Origin: Notospermus geniculatus
Lineage: Eukaryota > Nemertea > Pilidiophora > Heteronemertea > Lineidae
Assembly (NCBI GenBank): GCA_002633025.1
Contig: NMRB01000057.1
Span: forward strand, 1-64,000
Length of the DNA stretch: 64,000 nucleotides
Direction: 5' to 3'
This document shows positions 21,211 to 32,890 of the stretch, in pieces. Within the stretch, counting starts at the first letter, position 1. Every line of letters begins with the position of its first letter. The notes below the pieces were generated by a model. The model saw only the letters and a program-made list of their open reading frames with translations, searched no databases and was not told where the DNA came from. A program made the position numbers and the translations under genes.

Positions 21211-21697
21211 CTATAAACTGCTTCCTGGTTCCGATAACCCTGGATACCAAGCTGGTCTGGGAGTAGACAAAGAATATGCCTGCAAAAGCTGGTGCCTGCT
21301 AGCCAGTGTTTTGGATATATTCTTGAAGTTTTTCACATCGTGAACTACTTGCTTAAAGTAGCTGTGCTTAGCTTCAAAGCGAAGAGTGAAGAGGTGGGCC
21401 AAGGGGCCGAAGCGCCGGAATAGAGGTAGTGTTCTACGTAGTGATGCTTTGGCTTCAATTTGGCCTCTGGGAATGCTTCTCTGAACATCCTTCTGTGATC
21501 TGTAATCTTAGCCTCAAGGAAAGTTATGGATTCCTCACCCAATGCCGGGGAAAAGCAAATTTCCACTATGTCTTTCAGCTCTAACAATACACTCCAGGCA
21601 TTGTTGCCAATAGGAATCTTCGAACCAACAAGAAGTGGAAGCAATCTCAGGAGTGTCCAATTCTCAGCAGCATTACCACCAATGGTTTTTTTCTAAT
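21211..21697 (-). pseudogene. Transposon-associated protein relic, frameshifted
   Basis: The minus strand reads NWTLLRLLPLLVGSKIP, then NNAWSVLLELKDIVEICFSP, then KLKPKHHYVEHYL, after which the frame is lost near 21420 and resumes one frame over as RRFGPLAHLFTLRFEAKHSY and FKNISKTLASRHQLLQAYSL. I recognise this order (LLRLLPLLIG, AWxxLxxLKDIVEL, PKHHYLEHYP, FGPLxxLWTMRFEAKHSFFK) from recurrent transposon-linked uncharacterised proteins in fish and invertebrates. One frameshift and no start exon make it a relic. It abuts the assembly gap, so upstream parts may lie in the gap. Confidence 0.65.
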
Positions 21698-21847
21698 TGC
21701 GGTTCTGTGAGATGGGTTGTGGTTTAAGGAATTAAACCCGAGGCGGAGGGTCTTGGTTGCGACACCAAACCCGCGTGGGTGGAGCTAAAATGTAGTCCAA
21801 ACCCGAGGCGCTTCGCCGAGGGTTTTGACGGAATTTTTGCTCCACCC

Positions 21848-22489
21848 NNNNNNNNNNNNNNNNNNNNNNNNNNNNNNNNNNNNNNNNNNNNNNNNNNNNN
21901 NNNNNNNNNNNNNNNNNNNNNNNNNNNNNNNNNNNNNNNNNNNNNNNNNNNNNNNNNNNNNNNNNNNNNNNNNNNNNNNNNNNNNNNNNNNNNNNNNNNN
22001 NNNNNNNNNNNNNNNNNNNNNNNNNNNNNNNNNNNNNNNNNNNNNNNNNNNNNNNNNNNNNNNNNNNNNNNNNNNNNNNNNNNNNNNNNNNNNNNNNNNN
22101 NNNNNNNNNNNNNNNNNNNNNNNNNNNNNNNNNNNNNNNNNNNNNNNNNNNNNNNNNNNNNNNNNNNNNNNNNNNNNNNNNNNNNNNNNNNNNNNNNNNN
22201 NNNNNNNNNNNNNNNNNNNNNNNNNNNNNNNNNNNNNNNNNNNNNNNNNNNNNNNNNNNNNNNNNNNNNNNNNNNNNNNNNNNNNNNNNNNNNNNNNNNN
22301 NNNNNNNNNNNNNNNNNNNNNNNNNNNNNNNNNNNNNNNNNNNNNNNNNNNNNNNNNNNNNNNNNNNNNNNNNNNNNNNNNNNNNNNNNNNNNNNNNNNN
22401 NNNNNNNNNNNNNNNNNNNNNNNNNNNNNNNNNNNNNNNNNNNNNNNNNNNNNNNNNNNNNNNNNNNNNNNNNNNNNNNNNNNNNNNNN
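21848..22489. other. Assembly gap (run of N)
   Basis: 642 unknown bases. Flanks differ in character: CCCGAGGC-type repeats on the left, a GC-rich repeat on the right. Confidence 0.99.
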
Positions 22490-22539
22490 CTTCGGCACAA
22501 AGCCGAAAAAAGGCATTTCCGTGCCGGGAAATGGCGTTA

Positions 22540-22640
22540 AAGCACTCTTAGTTTCTAAAATTTTCCCGGGGGAGGCCCCCCCGGACCCCCCGCCGATATT
22601 TCGCCTCGCGCCTGCGGCGCTCGCTGCTAGGGACTAGAAT
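22540..22640. repeat. GC-rich dispersed repeat
   Basis: CCCGGGGGAGGCCCCCCCGG and CGCCTGCGGCGCTCGCT are far more GC-rich than the neighbourhood and have the look of a dispersed repeat. No coding frame supported. Class not determined. Confidence 0.4.
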
Positions 22641-22649
22641 ACGGCCCGG

Positions 22650-23519
22650 CATTTTATCAAATCTTTGCCCAAAAAACCCCGGGACATTCGTATGGCCCTG
22701 TCCCGCCCCGTCCAGGTCGCTCTCGCCTTTCAGCGATGGTCCTCTTCACACATGTAGGCTAACGAATTCGAATTTCGGGCTTCAAATTACGGAAATCGTC
22801 CCTGAAGAGGCCTGGGCTTTTCCATAGGGTATTGCCCTTTTGGTCCTGTCTGCACCCCCCCGTAGGCAAAATCCTGGATCCGCCCCTGATCGTGCCTACA
22901 TCGTGTAGGCCTACATCTGTGTGCAGCGTAGCAGCAAGCTGCAGGAGTCGAAATGAGGTAGCAGGGCGCTTTCTTCAACAGATTATCCGCAGGCATGACG
23001 TTTTTCCACTCCTTTACTCCCCAAATGTCGGAACCCCTACCTTCCTTTGATGTCTGGGGGTGATTCCAAACATGCTCAAGTTGTGTACTTAGCACCTCAA
23101 GTGTTATAATCCCCGTTAGTGGGTCTCTGCCTGACTAACAGAAAAGCTTTAAGGAGTTGTCTGAACGAATCGAAACTATTTCCAATGGTATTCCTGGGAT
23201 TTGGTACATCAAATTTAGTGTTTAAATTCCCAAATTCGACCTTAATATAAGCATTTTAGACCAAAAATGTTTCGGCTGTTCCCACAAATTTGCACCCTCC
23301 AACACACAATATTCCCTATTCATAGTCACTCTGTGCCGCTAAACCACTATGTCAATATTGACATTGATTGAGCTCACTGGGCTAGAACTCACAAAACATG
23401 CAAACTTAACTGGACAGAAGACACCAGAACGAAATGTCGTTCTTGTTTTTGACCATTTGAGGAAGGAAGAGTCATTTTAAAAAACTGCTATGAAATGCTG
23501 ACAGATATCTTAGTCCCCA
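22650..23519. other. Intergenic, no gene seen
   Basis: Nothing with splice context or recognisable protein. A short stretch near 22840-22890 (CCGTAGGCAAAATCCTGGAT CCGCCCC, split here) is of dispersed-repeat type. Confidence 0.4.
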
Positions 23520-23627
23520 GGGCCCGTATGCAAAAAGGTGGAATAAGCTTATTCCTGGTATAACTCAAGGTTATAACGTTAGGTTATACTTGGAATAAGC
23601 CTATTCCACTTTTGTGCATACGGGCCC
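23520..23627. mobile_element. 108-bp foldback MITE
   Basis: Begins GGGCCCGTATGCAAAAAGGT and ends with the inverse ACTTTTGTGCATACGGGCCC; the GGAATAAGC/GCTTATTCC words pair further in, and the centre holds GGTTATAACGTTAGGTTATA. Nearly the whole element folds. Flanks show CCAG/CAGG, so any target duplication is at most 2-3 bases. Confidence 0.8.
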
Positions 23628-26600
23628 AGGAATTTAAGTCCCTTTTTTGTTCAAAGAGGTGTCAGGAGAGATGTATACCTTTATATGGCTATAGAGACGA
23701 TGACCATTCGGATGTAGCCATACAAAATCAGTTTGTTCTATTGCAGACAGCATTCTTATGACTTTCTCCTGGTAGAAAACGCTTGTCACACGCCAATTAT
23801 CATCATAAATTTGATATTGATTGATTGTCTGTTGTCTGGTTGTTTTTGGCACTTCTGTGTCCTTGCAAAGCCTCTCTTTGGAATGCAAGCTCACATGGTG
23901 AGAAAGACGACCTCATGAGCTCCAGCACAGTCCAGACATACCCTAATCACCATGCCCACGGCTAGCGACTATTGAGTTAAAGCAACATGGCGTGAATCAG
24001 GGGCTGAACCAAAATGATGCAGTCTGTCGTAGACGTAGGCAGGTTAGGAACCGCTAAAACCGTTTGATTTTTAAGTGATCAATTTGTTTTATTACTAAAA
24101 TAATCAGATACCTCTTGGGGCGAGGTTATTTTCCTCCATTCCTGAAAGTTTCATGCATGTACGACAAAGTTACGGCATGCAATTATGACTAAATATTTTG
24201 ACCAAAAAAAGTCCATCAAAGGTCTCCAAATGAACACTGTATAGCGCTAACCCTCTACCAACTTTTACAAAATCCAAGATGGAACCCATGGAAAGCGTTT
24301 TACAATTCTGCTTCAGCTTAAGCAAAAAACTGAGTAAGATGTTTCTAATGTACATCATCTACTCTGAAGGCGTTCTTATTAGCCTGAATTCACCGTTTAT
24401 TCCTAAACAGACACTGTTTCCCCTGAGTGAACATGTCACCCAAAACCATTACCACAAAATCAACTGGAGCACAATGGTAATATTATCCAAACACAGCTCA
24501 AGACACCATCAAAAGGAACTTCTTGGAGATGTGTACACAAAAAGACTCAAACCCTAAAAAGACCCTAACCCGAGACAATGGATTAGTTTTACCTAAAGTG
24601 GCACATAATACACACATGCAATATTTGTGCACAATTTTTTTCACACCATTTCTTAAAAAAATAAACAATATAATTGATATGAATGTATATCAAATGAATA
24701 GTCATCAAAATTGAGGCCTTAGAATTAGTGATATTTTGGGATTTGGAGATTTTGTGAATTTTTTCAAAATTTTGGCAATCTTTATATTTGGCCAAAAACA
24801 TACTATGTGCTGGATGAGTGCTCTTATCAAAAATATTGCATTCAGGGTGAGAACATGCCAATTTGACCATCGGACTGATTGCTACACCAAGTAGAGTAAA
24901 AGTGCTGAAAGTTTGAAGCTTGTACATGTACGGCCAATATTAAAATGGGAGTTTCACCCTCTTTTCAGTATGCTATTATTGGGGGTAGTATGTAAACATT
25001 GAAACGTTTCAAAAGAAACGGGCCAAATGAAACGACCCAAAAACACGCTAAATCTGAAGTTGCATGGCAGAAATGGTGTAATTGTGTTACTTCCAGTTCA
25101 TTTTTGGCACTTTCATGGCATAATAGCATTAAAATATCTCAAAACACACGTCTCCCGTTCAAAACACACGTGTTGTTATTGTTTACATGACACCATGCTT
25201 CCCATTCATTCAATGTTCAAGGTCTCCGATCCCAAATATGGAAGACGTCGCTTCAGAAATTCTCTATGCGATTATTAATACCTCTTATCATATACTTTCT
25301 CTATATGTCACTCGCCATGGTTATTTTCTGTGAGGAATTTGTGTGAGGCCTCAAAACGTCTTCAAAATATCTCGTTTTTGATATTGGGCAAAGTTTGTAA
25401 CACAATGTGCATGCGAGTTGTGAATAGATAATAAGCCATGAGCATTCCAACCAATTAGCGTACTCAGATCATTCCATTATGAGGGGTGCGAGGTTGGCGA
25501 GAGGAAAATGTGACAGCGTTCCCCGCAGTGTAGCCTAAATCTGGCTAAGAAATTGCAGAAAAAGCTAAAATGATGATAAAAATCATGAAGGCATCGGGTA
25601 ATCTACATTCCTCTGTTCATGCAATGTAAAATAATATAGGTTTTTGGTATTTTTGTTATGATTTTTCGTATTTTTAAAAACATTTTGGGTCGTTTNAAAA
25701 TTTGAAATTGGTGAGAAAAAAAAATTTCGATGCGGGGGGTCTGGGAATGATGCGGGCGCGGACAAGAAACAAATACTTTATTTTTTTTTGCCTTATTTTT
25801 CATTGCATTTTCGGTACAAAAATAATGTCGTTAACGTTTACGTATATCGTTTGATTTCTAAACCTCCCTATTGTCTGACCCCATATTGCCGAAACAGAAA
25901 CTTTTTTTGAGATCTCAAGGAGTAGCTCATTCTGCGCATGACTTGATCCTTGCAGATCAGTTGAGAAAATCTGTGCATGTGATCTGCTGGCCTGAAAGAG
26001 CAGGATTTCTCAGCGATTACTGTCCATATTTCTTTGTAAATGGAACACAAACATAGCGACATTATGTCACTGTTGTGATTTCCGTCTGGGATTGTTGACA
26101 AAGCAATTCATCTCACCATTATTGATATGACATAGAGAGAAATTAAAAGGGTGAAATTTGTACAAGCAATTCTTTCCAAACGAACAAACACTGGAGAATA
26201 CGTTGAAAAATATGTATTTTACAGTATAGCTTGCCATCAATAATGAATCAATGCCCGGCATAACGTACGTATAAAGACACAAGTAAATATCCATAAAGGA
26301 AATTAATGAAGCCATCTCTAAGGAATCATTGATGTATTCTCTTTATGCCCGTCCTCACGATAATGTAATTGCTTTTCCTTGTGTCTCTCCTTACTCCACT
26401 CTCATCCACCATCGTGATTCCCCAGGACTTGTAAATAAACACTCTTTGATCATTTTCTTCATATCATTTCTCATCTCGAATCTGATACGGCGCTATCGGA
26501 TCAAAGTCTGACTGGCCATTTGGTGATCACTCGCTCTATTCGACTCTTGGTATCGCATTGCAAGATCGTAATACGGTGGTGCTATATGTCATGATGAGAC

Positions 26601-26827
26601 AACTAAATCCCCCGTCGCCGTCCGTATTCATGCGATACGTGTCACGGGTGTGAGGTGCCGCAGTGTTTCCGTGCCACGGAGTTCCCCTCTTTGTATGGGA
26701 TCCTTGTCAAACGAGAGTGACGTATTTCTCCGAGTGTGCTTCCCATTAAAAAGTTAGATAAAAATACTGAGATATGGGGCATTATAAAACGTTACACAGA
26801 CATGCAACGATGTGCCTGAGGCAGTGA
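23628..26827. other. Intergenic, no gene seen
   Basis: About 3.2 kb of AT-rich sequence. No exon with acceptor, donor and a conserved frame could be found. One isolated N at about 25696. The right end (26658-26757) matches the dispersed repeat at 1865-1965. Confidence 0.5.
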
Positions 26828-27021
26828 AAACAGCGGTGACTCTCACCTCTGAGGTTCCGCGTTCGCCCCTCTCCCCAACTGGATCGAATCCCTTCTTCGT
26901 GTGACGGAGAGAAGACTCTCTTTGAAGCACAGGTTTACTCCGGGTCTTCCGGTTTCCTCCTGCTGTTCAAGGAGGATATCCATCCAATACTGTCTAGAGA
27001 ACCAATAATGCCGTATTTGGC
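26828..27021 (+). mobile_element. tRNA-derived SINE, family S
   Basis: A B-box-like GGATCGAATCCC is followed by the family body: GACGGAGAGAAGACTCTCTT, GCACAGGTTTACTCCGGGTC, TTCCGGTTTCCTCCTGC, then AATAATGCCGTATTTGG at the tail. The same order occurs at 34839. The tail is cut at 27021 by the foldback element that follows, with TATTTGG repeated on its far side. Confidence 0.7.
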
Positions 27022-27123
27022 CATCCTCCCATCGCAGGGCTTTGGTCTCGCGCCTCTTCCTACGCTCGTTTCTGTGCGAGCGTATGAAGAGGCGCGAGAC
27101 CAACGCCCTGCGATGGGAGGATG
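27022..27123. mobile_element. Foldback MITE, family B, inserted in SINE
   Basis: 102-bp near-perfect palindrome: CATCCTCCCATCGCAGGGCT at the left, its inverse ending GATGGGAGGATG at the right, with CGCTCGTTTCTGTGCGAGCG in the middle. TATTTGG flanks both sides (27014-27020 and 27124-27130), consistent with a target duplication of 7 bp or slightly more. Other copies: 39435, 42056, 57151, 59325. Confidence 0.85.
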
Positions 27124-27668
27124 TATTTGGAGCAAGGCTCTCAACTCAATATTTTTACTAGGCCTATATTGAGCAAAGAACTACATGTACTGAGAGTGTG
27201 CCTCTTTGCTTGGGGCGGAATTCAGTTCGCCGACTCGTCGGTGGAAATTTGACTTCGTTCTTGCCGTGACGTCATCAGTGGCAACATTCGAAAACGAGGC
27301 CAATCGTCTGCCAGTAAGTCTGTGTCCTCATTGACCAGCATCCCACTCGCATTCAAATATATGTAATCAGAGGTAGATTCTGCACTTCATTCAAAGTAAT
27401 CAATACTTTTAGTCCTTATATTTACATCTGTTCAATTGTCAATTGGATGAATGAGGGTGGATCCACTTAAAAGTGAAGTGTGAACGTGGTGAAGCCGCAT
27501 GCGGGAGATGTCACACTTCCAACACTTCATCACTTGTTGCCTTGACGAATGTATGTCAGGATTTTATACACGAGAGGAAACATGTTTTACTGTCTAGACG
27601 ATGATATTGTTATGCATAATCCGGACGTGCCACTTTTCATTCATACCAGTAAATGTCATCCTTCCTTA

Positions 27669-27933
27669 CGCCACCATCTTCGGTGTGCAAACTGCAAAGT
27701 GCGAGGTGAGCCAGCCTAAACAACTCCACCATTTGGCTGACCAGGCATCAGCGTTACTTGTGAAAGGAAAAGACAATATTTTCGATGTAGCATTTCCTTT
27801 ATAAGAGGCAATCCCCTCAGCGCCCCTACTCGGATGTGAAGCCTGTTCTTTAGTGACACCAAAAAGCGTCCATCCACCTGTGAGTTTGGCTCTCAAAGGG
27901 CAACTCACCATTGTTGGTTCGCAGACCAATGAT
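27669..27933 (+). repeat. Left copy of a ~240-265 bp direct repeat
   Basis: Begins CGCCACCATCTTCGGTGTGC and ends near GCAGACCAATGAT, just before an isolated N. Near-identical to 29271-29512, except for a 23-base extra segment near its end and a few single-base changes. Includes a short open frame, but no known protein. Confidence 0.85.
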
Positions 27934-27945
27934 NCACAGTGAGAA

Positions 27946-29252
27946 AAAATCGTACTACTTTTCAGCCATTTGGCCAAAACGTACTATCCCTTTGCAACAA
28001 CTAGCACAAAAACCGTCTAAATTTTTATTCACACATTTTCCGTCTTATCCTGCACCAGTAAGTTACACGGTAATCGTCTACTCTGTCATTCTTGTCTGGC
28101 CGGCCAAAATAGTACGATTTGCGACTACCTGATACCCCACAAGTTGTACGAAAACAATCCATCACTACGAGGCTGTTTATCACCTAGCTGTCAGTCATTT
28201 TAATTTGATACTTCTGCAGTTTATCTACCATGGATGTGATTACCTGGGATTGCATAATGTGTAATTAAAGAGTGCTGTGTGAATTTCCACTCTCAATACA
28301 GACCTATCCCATGATGCATCTTAAGTGTTTGACAAGTGTATGAGACGAGAAATAGCTCGCAGACGAATGCCTGGTCAGTTGTAAAATCAGATGGTGCAAG
28401 AATTACAACGTTAGGGAGCCTGTTGGCGTTTACATTTTGCCAGCATTGTGAAGTTTTGTAGTTTTTTAGACGTATAGACAGCGACGGGATGATCATTACC
28501 CAGTGAAATTAGTCACTCTCATTTCACACTAACTCCCTTAGAATGAGGGGAAATACTGCTGAGGGACAGGAACACAGTGGCACTTTACATCTGTGAAGGC
28601 CTACTGCTTACAGCGCCCGCCTCGCAATCCCAGAGTCTAAATCACCACTTTTTGGTCCCTTTATTATTTTTATGAGCAGCTTTTCGCACCCTGACACTGC
28701 CTGAGTGCGTTTGTTGCCAGTTATTTGACAGTAACGTTGTTGTAAAGTGTTTTCAAGACAAAGTCAGCATAGGCCTAGGCCAAAAGGCTTTCGATTCCCT
28801 TCACAACCATTGCCTTCGCCTGTAGTTAGTCTTCCCCAATAGGCCTATATGACGCCCAAGGGTATAGTCAGGATGCGGTTTCCCACTTTCATCAAAAAAC
28901 ACACAATTCTGGATGGGCTTTTAGACCAGCGAAGCAACATTACACACAGTGACCTCGGTAAACTCTGCAAACCATCATCAAAGGAAGTGTGACTGACAGC
29001 CAGCTGATAAGACATCTGGAGTCGCCTCAAGGTGATGGGTGATTTCCGTACAGTTTATTCTGCAGATGTGGACGCAAAGCGTACTACTTTTTCGTCCCAG
29101 ACAAGTCTGACAGGAGAGACGGTATCCGTGCAATACCTTGGTCAAGGAGTAGACGGATAATGAGCTAATAATAATCACCCGACGGTTTTCGTCTAGTTCT
29201 TGGCAATGATAGTACGTTTTGGCCAAATGGCTTAAAAAGTAGTACGGTTTTC
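27946..29252. mobile_element. 1.3-kb element with ~38-bp inverted ends
   Basis: Left end ATCGTACTACTTTTCAGCCA and onward TTTGGCCAAAACGTACT (27948-27985) is the inverse of the right end AGTACGTTTTGGCCAAATGG onward (29212-29250) with few mismatches. Internal copies of the CGTACTAC word occur near 28112 and 29080. There is no transposase-like frame, so this is a non-autonomous DNA transposon or its solo frame. It sits exactly between the two direct repeats at 27669 and 29271. Confidence 0.7.
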
Positions 29253-29270
29253 ACTTCATAGTGTTACCGG

Positions 29271-29512
29271 CGCCACCATCTTCGGTGTGCAAACTGCAAA
29301 GTGCGAGGTGAGCCAGCCTAAACAACTCCACCATTTGGCTGACCAGGCATCAGCGTTACTTGTGAAAAGGAAAAGACAATATTTTCGATGTAGCATTTCC
29401 TTTATAAGAGGCAATCCCCTCAGCGCCCCCTACTCGGATGTGAAGCCTTCTTTAGTGACACCAAAAAGCGTCCAATCACCTGTGAGTTTGGCTCTCAATG
29501 CAGACCAATGAT
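29271..29512 (+). repeat. Right copy of the ~240-bp direct repeat
   Basis: Same start CGCCACCATCTTCGGTGTGC as the copy at 27669 and the same body; lacks the segment with CTCACCATTGTTGG. The pair may be long terminal or flanking duplications of the element between them. Confidence 0.85.
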
Positions 29513-29582
29513 ACAAACGATTGCCCAATTCCTATGGTTGATTGCTCAAAGAGAGCCAACAGGCACGAGAAAAACCCCGCAG

Positions 29583-29626
29583 TTAAAGGGACACTGACAA
29601 AAAGTGGCAGTATCGTGCCCCTTTAA
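29583..29626. repeat. TTAA-bounded short hairpin
   Basis: TTAAAGGG at the left and CCCTTTAA at the right of a 44-bp stretch with CAC...GTG inside. A possible reduced TTAA element. Confidence 0.45.
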
Positions 29627-29639
29627 ACTTCTCCTCGAA

Positions 29640-30939
29640 CGATTTCAGACGAGTCTTGGCATCATGATTGTCAGTGGCGGACATGCCATTTGAACCTGTC
29701 TACCTCCCACCTCCGGGTGTTGTCAATCCTTCGGCTCTTTCTGTCGCTTCGACAAAGCGACGTTTCGTTCTCGAAGTGATTTCGCTCGATTACACCACGA
29801 GACAGGAGGTAACTGTCATAGGGACAAATTCAGCGGAACGTGCCTCTTTGATGCCGTCAGGTTACCATAGAGACTGATGGTTTTAAGTCAACAAATGTCG
29901 GATGAGTTGTATGAGGGACAGGTCATGATATGAACAGGTGAGCTGACGAGAAGAAGCTGCCAAAGGTTACAACATCCCTTTGATAATCCAAAAGGTGGGC
30001 GCAGTGGCATTCTCCATCACCGCTAGGTTACGCCACTTGTCCATGGACGCCATCTATCCTGTTGGGTGGAGCAAAAGTGGGCAGATTGGCGGGGTGGACT
30101 GAAAACTGTGACACTGTTGCAAAATGGGTCATTCAATATGCAAGCTGATATGACGCCCTCCATTTTGTCTCGTCGACTTGTATCTAATCTAATCTACGCC
30201 CACCTAGGCTACATTTCGGGGATGGAGAGAGATTTTAAAAACAAATGCATCTACAGACCTATATCAATGACTGCAGGATGTAGGCCAACACGTAATCTAG
30301 GATAAGCAGTGATGATCGCGATTCGAAACTTTTGATATACATTGTATAATACACGATCGTGTTTCGTTTCATACATAAATGCAATGATTTAAAACATTTT
30401 ATACAATATCACACATCGATTAAAAAATAGCAAGTAATCATTCCATCTCCACCGGCTGTAAACGATGATTTCATGATAATGTGTCCATGCTGTGGCTTAT
30501 CGCCTCACCTCAGGGTAGGAAACCTTTGGTGATCTGCACACAAAATCTCGTCTGCTCTGACCACGAATAATAACAAACGGCGATGGAACGATACGTTGGA
30601 AACAGCAGCACCAAACAGCTGCTTCATTCACTGATACCTATCACTGCAGTTTTGATACACATAATAATCTCATATCACGCAATACAGAAATGATTTACGA
30701 CGTGTATCGAATCCACTTTGATAGGTGTTCCGAATTTGCCGAACTATCTCGTCCATGGTCTGCCAAACTGACTGGTTTATGGCCGAAGAAGTTTAGATTT
30801 TAGACCGGTCACAGTTTCATAATCTGCCACAGCAGCTGGCGCTGCAGAATATAGGCCGAATACGAATGACATGTGACAATGATTGTCTCGCTCAGATTCG
30901 CAATCAGCGGGTGACAGTGAGGGAGAAAGCAACTTCGCA
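29640..30939. other. Intergenic, no gene seen
   Basis: A short plus-strand frame at 29668-29877 has no splice or family support. Otherwise non-coding, AT-rich around 30300-30470. Confidence 0.4.
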
Positions 30940-31187
30940 TTAAAGGAGTTAGACGCCGAAGTTGTAAACACTCACTCACTGGTTCTCTATCCACGGACGC
31001 ATGCGGTGCTGCCACCTATTGTCGGTGATATGTACTGACGTGAATTATCGTGAGTGAGTTGCATCGGACCGGGAACCAGTCTAACGATCACGGGTGCTGC
31101 CACCTGCACGAAGGAATAAAACTAGTTTGCCGACCATATTTGTAAACAAACCAGCTTGTTTACAACTTCGGCGTCTAACTCCTTTAA
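30940..31187. mobile_element. TTAA-flanked MITE with 31-bp inverted ends
   Basis: TTAA at 30940-30943 and 31184-31187. The ends TTAAAGGAGTTAGACGCCGA onward and the inverse TCGGCGTCTAACTCCTTTAA are perfectly matched over about 31 bp. 248 bp, non-coding. TTAA target sites point to a piggyBac-type mechanism (inference). Confidence 0.85.
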
Positions 31188-31189
31188 GT

Positions 31190-32090
31190 TCCGCCTTCAG
31201 ATTGCTCCGCTACTGCATGATCAGTGCGTTGGAGATTGGAGGGAATGCTGCCGTTTTCTGACCAACCTTGCTTCCAGGGTACCCCTCCTCCTTTGTCTTC
31301 AGAAGCCCTAATCGCAGAAGTTAAGCCCTTGGGGCGAGGTTACCTTATTCTAGAAATGTCAACGTGGTCTTGACCAATGATCGTGCAGATTTGTTGCGCT
31401 AGCTCCCGACTCCACCCACTCCACTCTCCAGGTGCGAGTCATCGGCGTCTAGTGTCTGGTCGAATCTTTCCAAGCTGGTGTTACCAAAATGGCGTACTAG
31501 CCTACTTTTTTCTATCTGAGCAATAATATTTCACGTAACCTATTTTTTCCCGTTGAGGACCAAAAAATTCCATTTTGTAGGCCTGATTTTCAGTTGATTT
31601 CCGTCATCACATTGTTGAGTACCACTTCTGATGTCGTCTCATCAGATGCATCTGTCGTTTACCATCATAAAATGTAGGCCCGTATCAGAGAAATAGATAC
31701 CTGTGTGGAGGAATACATGTACCGGTACCATAATGTAAGCAATGACCCACGTACCTGTACATTACATTGAACCTCTAGAATCAGAAGGTGGCCGTGGTCT
31801 TCGTCCAATATAAAATTCATTTCTATTCTCTTGTTGGAGAATACACAAAAGAAAACAATCTTATTGCCTCGCTGTTACCATGACAGATGTGAATATTTTA
31901 AAATAGGTTGGCCAATAATGAATATTGCGAAGAGCATTGAAGCCCAATTTCAGATGAAGCAACTACCGGGTTCTGTCAGCCTGGAGATGCTGTTCGCCGA
32001 TGCCATCAAGTTGGCTGTCAATGTGCTCCATTGACACTCGTGGAGAAGCAAGTTTGTAGATGGGTGACGTGTCAAGGTATAACAGGAGAA
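31190..32090. other. Intergenic, no gene seen
   Basis: No supported exon. A short frame at 31831-32034 has a start codon but no recognised family. Confidence 0.4.
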
Positions 32091-32890
32091 ATGTAGAAAC
32101 AATGTAGAAAGAAGAAAAATATTGAAATGTATACCGAAGCAACTATAGGCCTACATGTAGAAGAAACTGATGAAGAAAGGAGAAGACGAAACTGATGTAG
32201 GTAGAAGAAAACCGGGTGTAGAAGATAAAGGAAGGAATGTAGAAAGTAGAAATGGATAAGAAAGCAGGAGGAATGGAAGGTTAAGCAGAAGAAAGAATCG
32301 GTACAGAACTTAAAAAAGAAGGAATGGAATAAGTAGAAGAAGGAATGGTTGTAGAAAGTTAAGTAGAAGAAGGAATGGTTGTAGAAAGTAGAAGAAGGAA
32401 TGGATTAGAAGAAGGAATGGATATAGAAAATAGAAAGAGGAAGGGATGTAGAAAGTAGGAATGGGTGTAGAAAATGGAAGAAAAAATGGTTGCAGAAAGT
32501 AGAAGAAGGATGGGGTAAATGTAGAGAAGCAATGGAGGTAAAAAGTAGAAGGAATGGATGTATAGAAAGTAGATAAAGAGAATTGATATAGAAACTAGAA
32601 AGTAGAAGAAGGAATGGGTGTAGAAAATGGAAGAAAAAATGGTTGCAGAAAGTAGAAGAAGGATGGGGTAAATGTAGAAGAAGCAATGGAGGTGAAAAGT
32701 ATAAGGAATGGATGTACATGTATAGAAAGTAGAAAAGAGAATTGATATAGAAACTAGAAGAACGAATGGATAAGAAAGTAGAAGAACGAATGGAGTTAGA
32801 AACTAGAAGAAGGAATGGATAAGAAAATAGAAGGAATGGGCGAAGAAAGAAAGAACGAATGATGTAGAAGGCTGAATGCTCCATAGATAG
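32090..32890. repeat. Purine-rich degenerate minisatellite
   Basis: About 800 bp built of variations on GTAGAAGAAGGAATGG with GTAGAAAGTAGA and GTAGAAAATGGAAG spacers; at least one longer block (about 32455-32520) recurs at 32605-32670. The 159-residue Phe/Ser/Leu-rich minus-strand frame across it is a by-product of the repeat. Confidence 0.8.

Noticed and set aside
21724-22637. Long frames spanning the gap
   Set aside because: They are runs of unknown bases, not sequence.
32405-32884. 159-residue Phe/Ser/Leu-rich minus-strand frame
   Set aside because: Explained by the purine-rich minisatellite on the plus strand.
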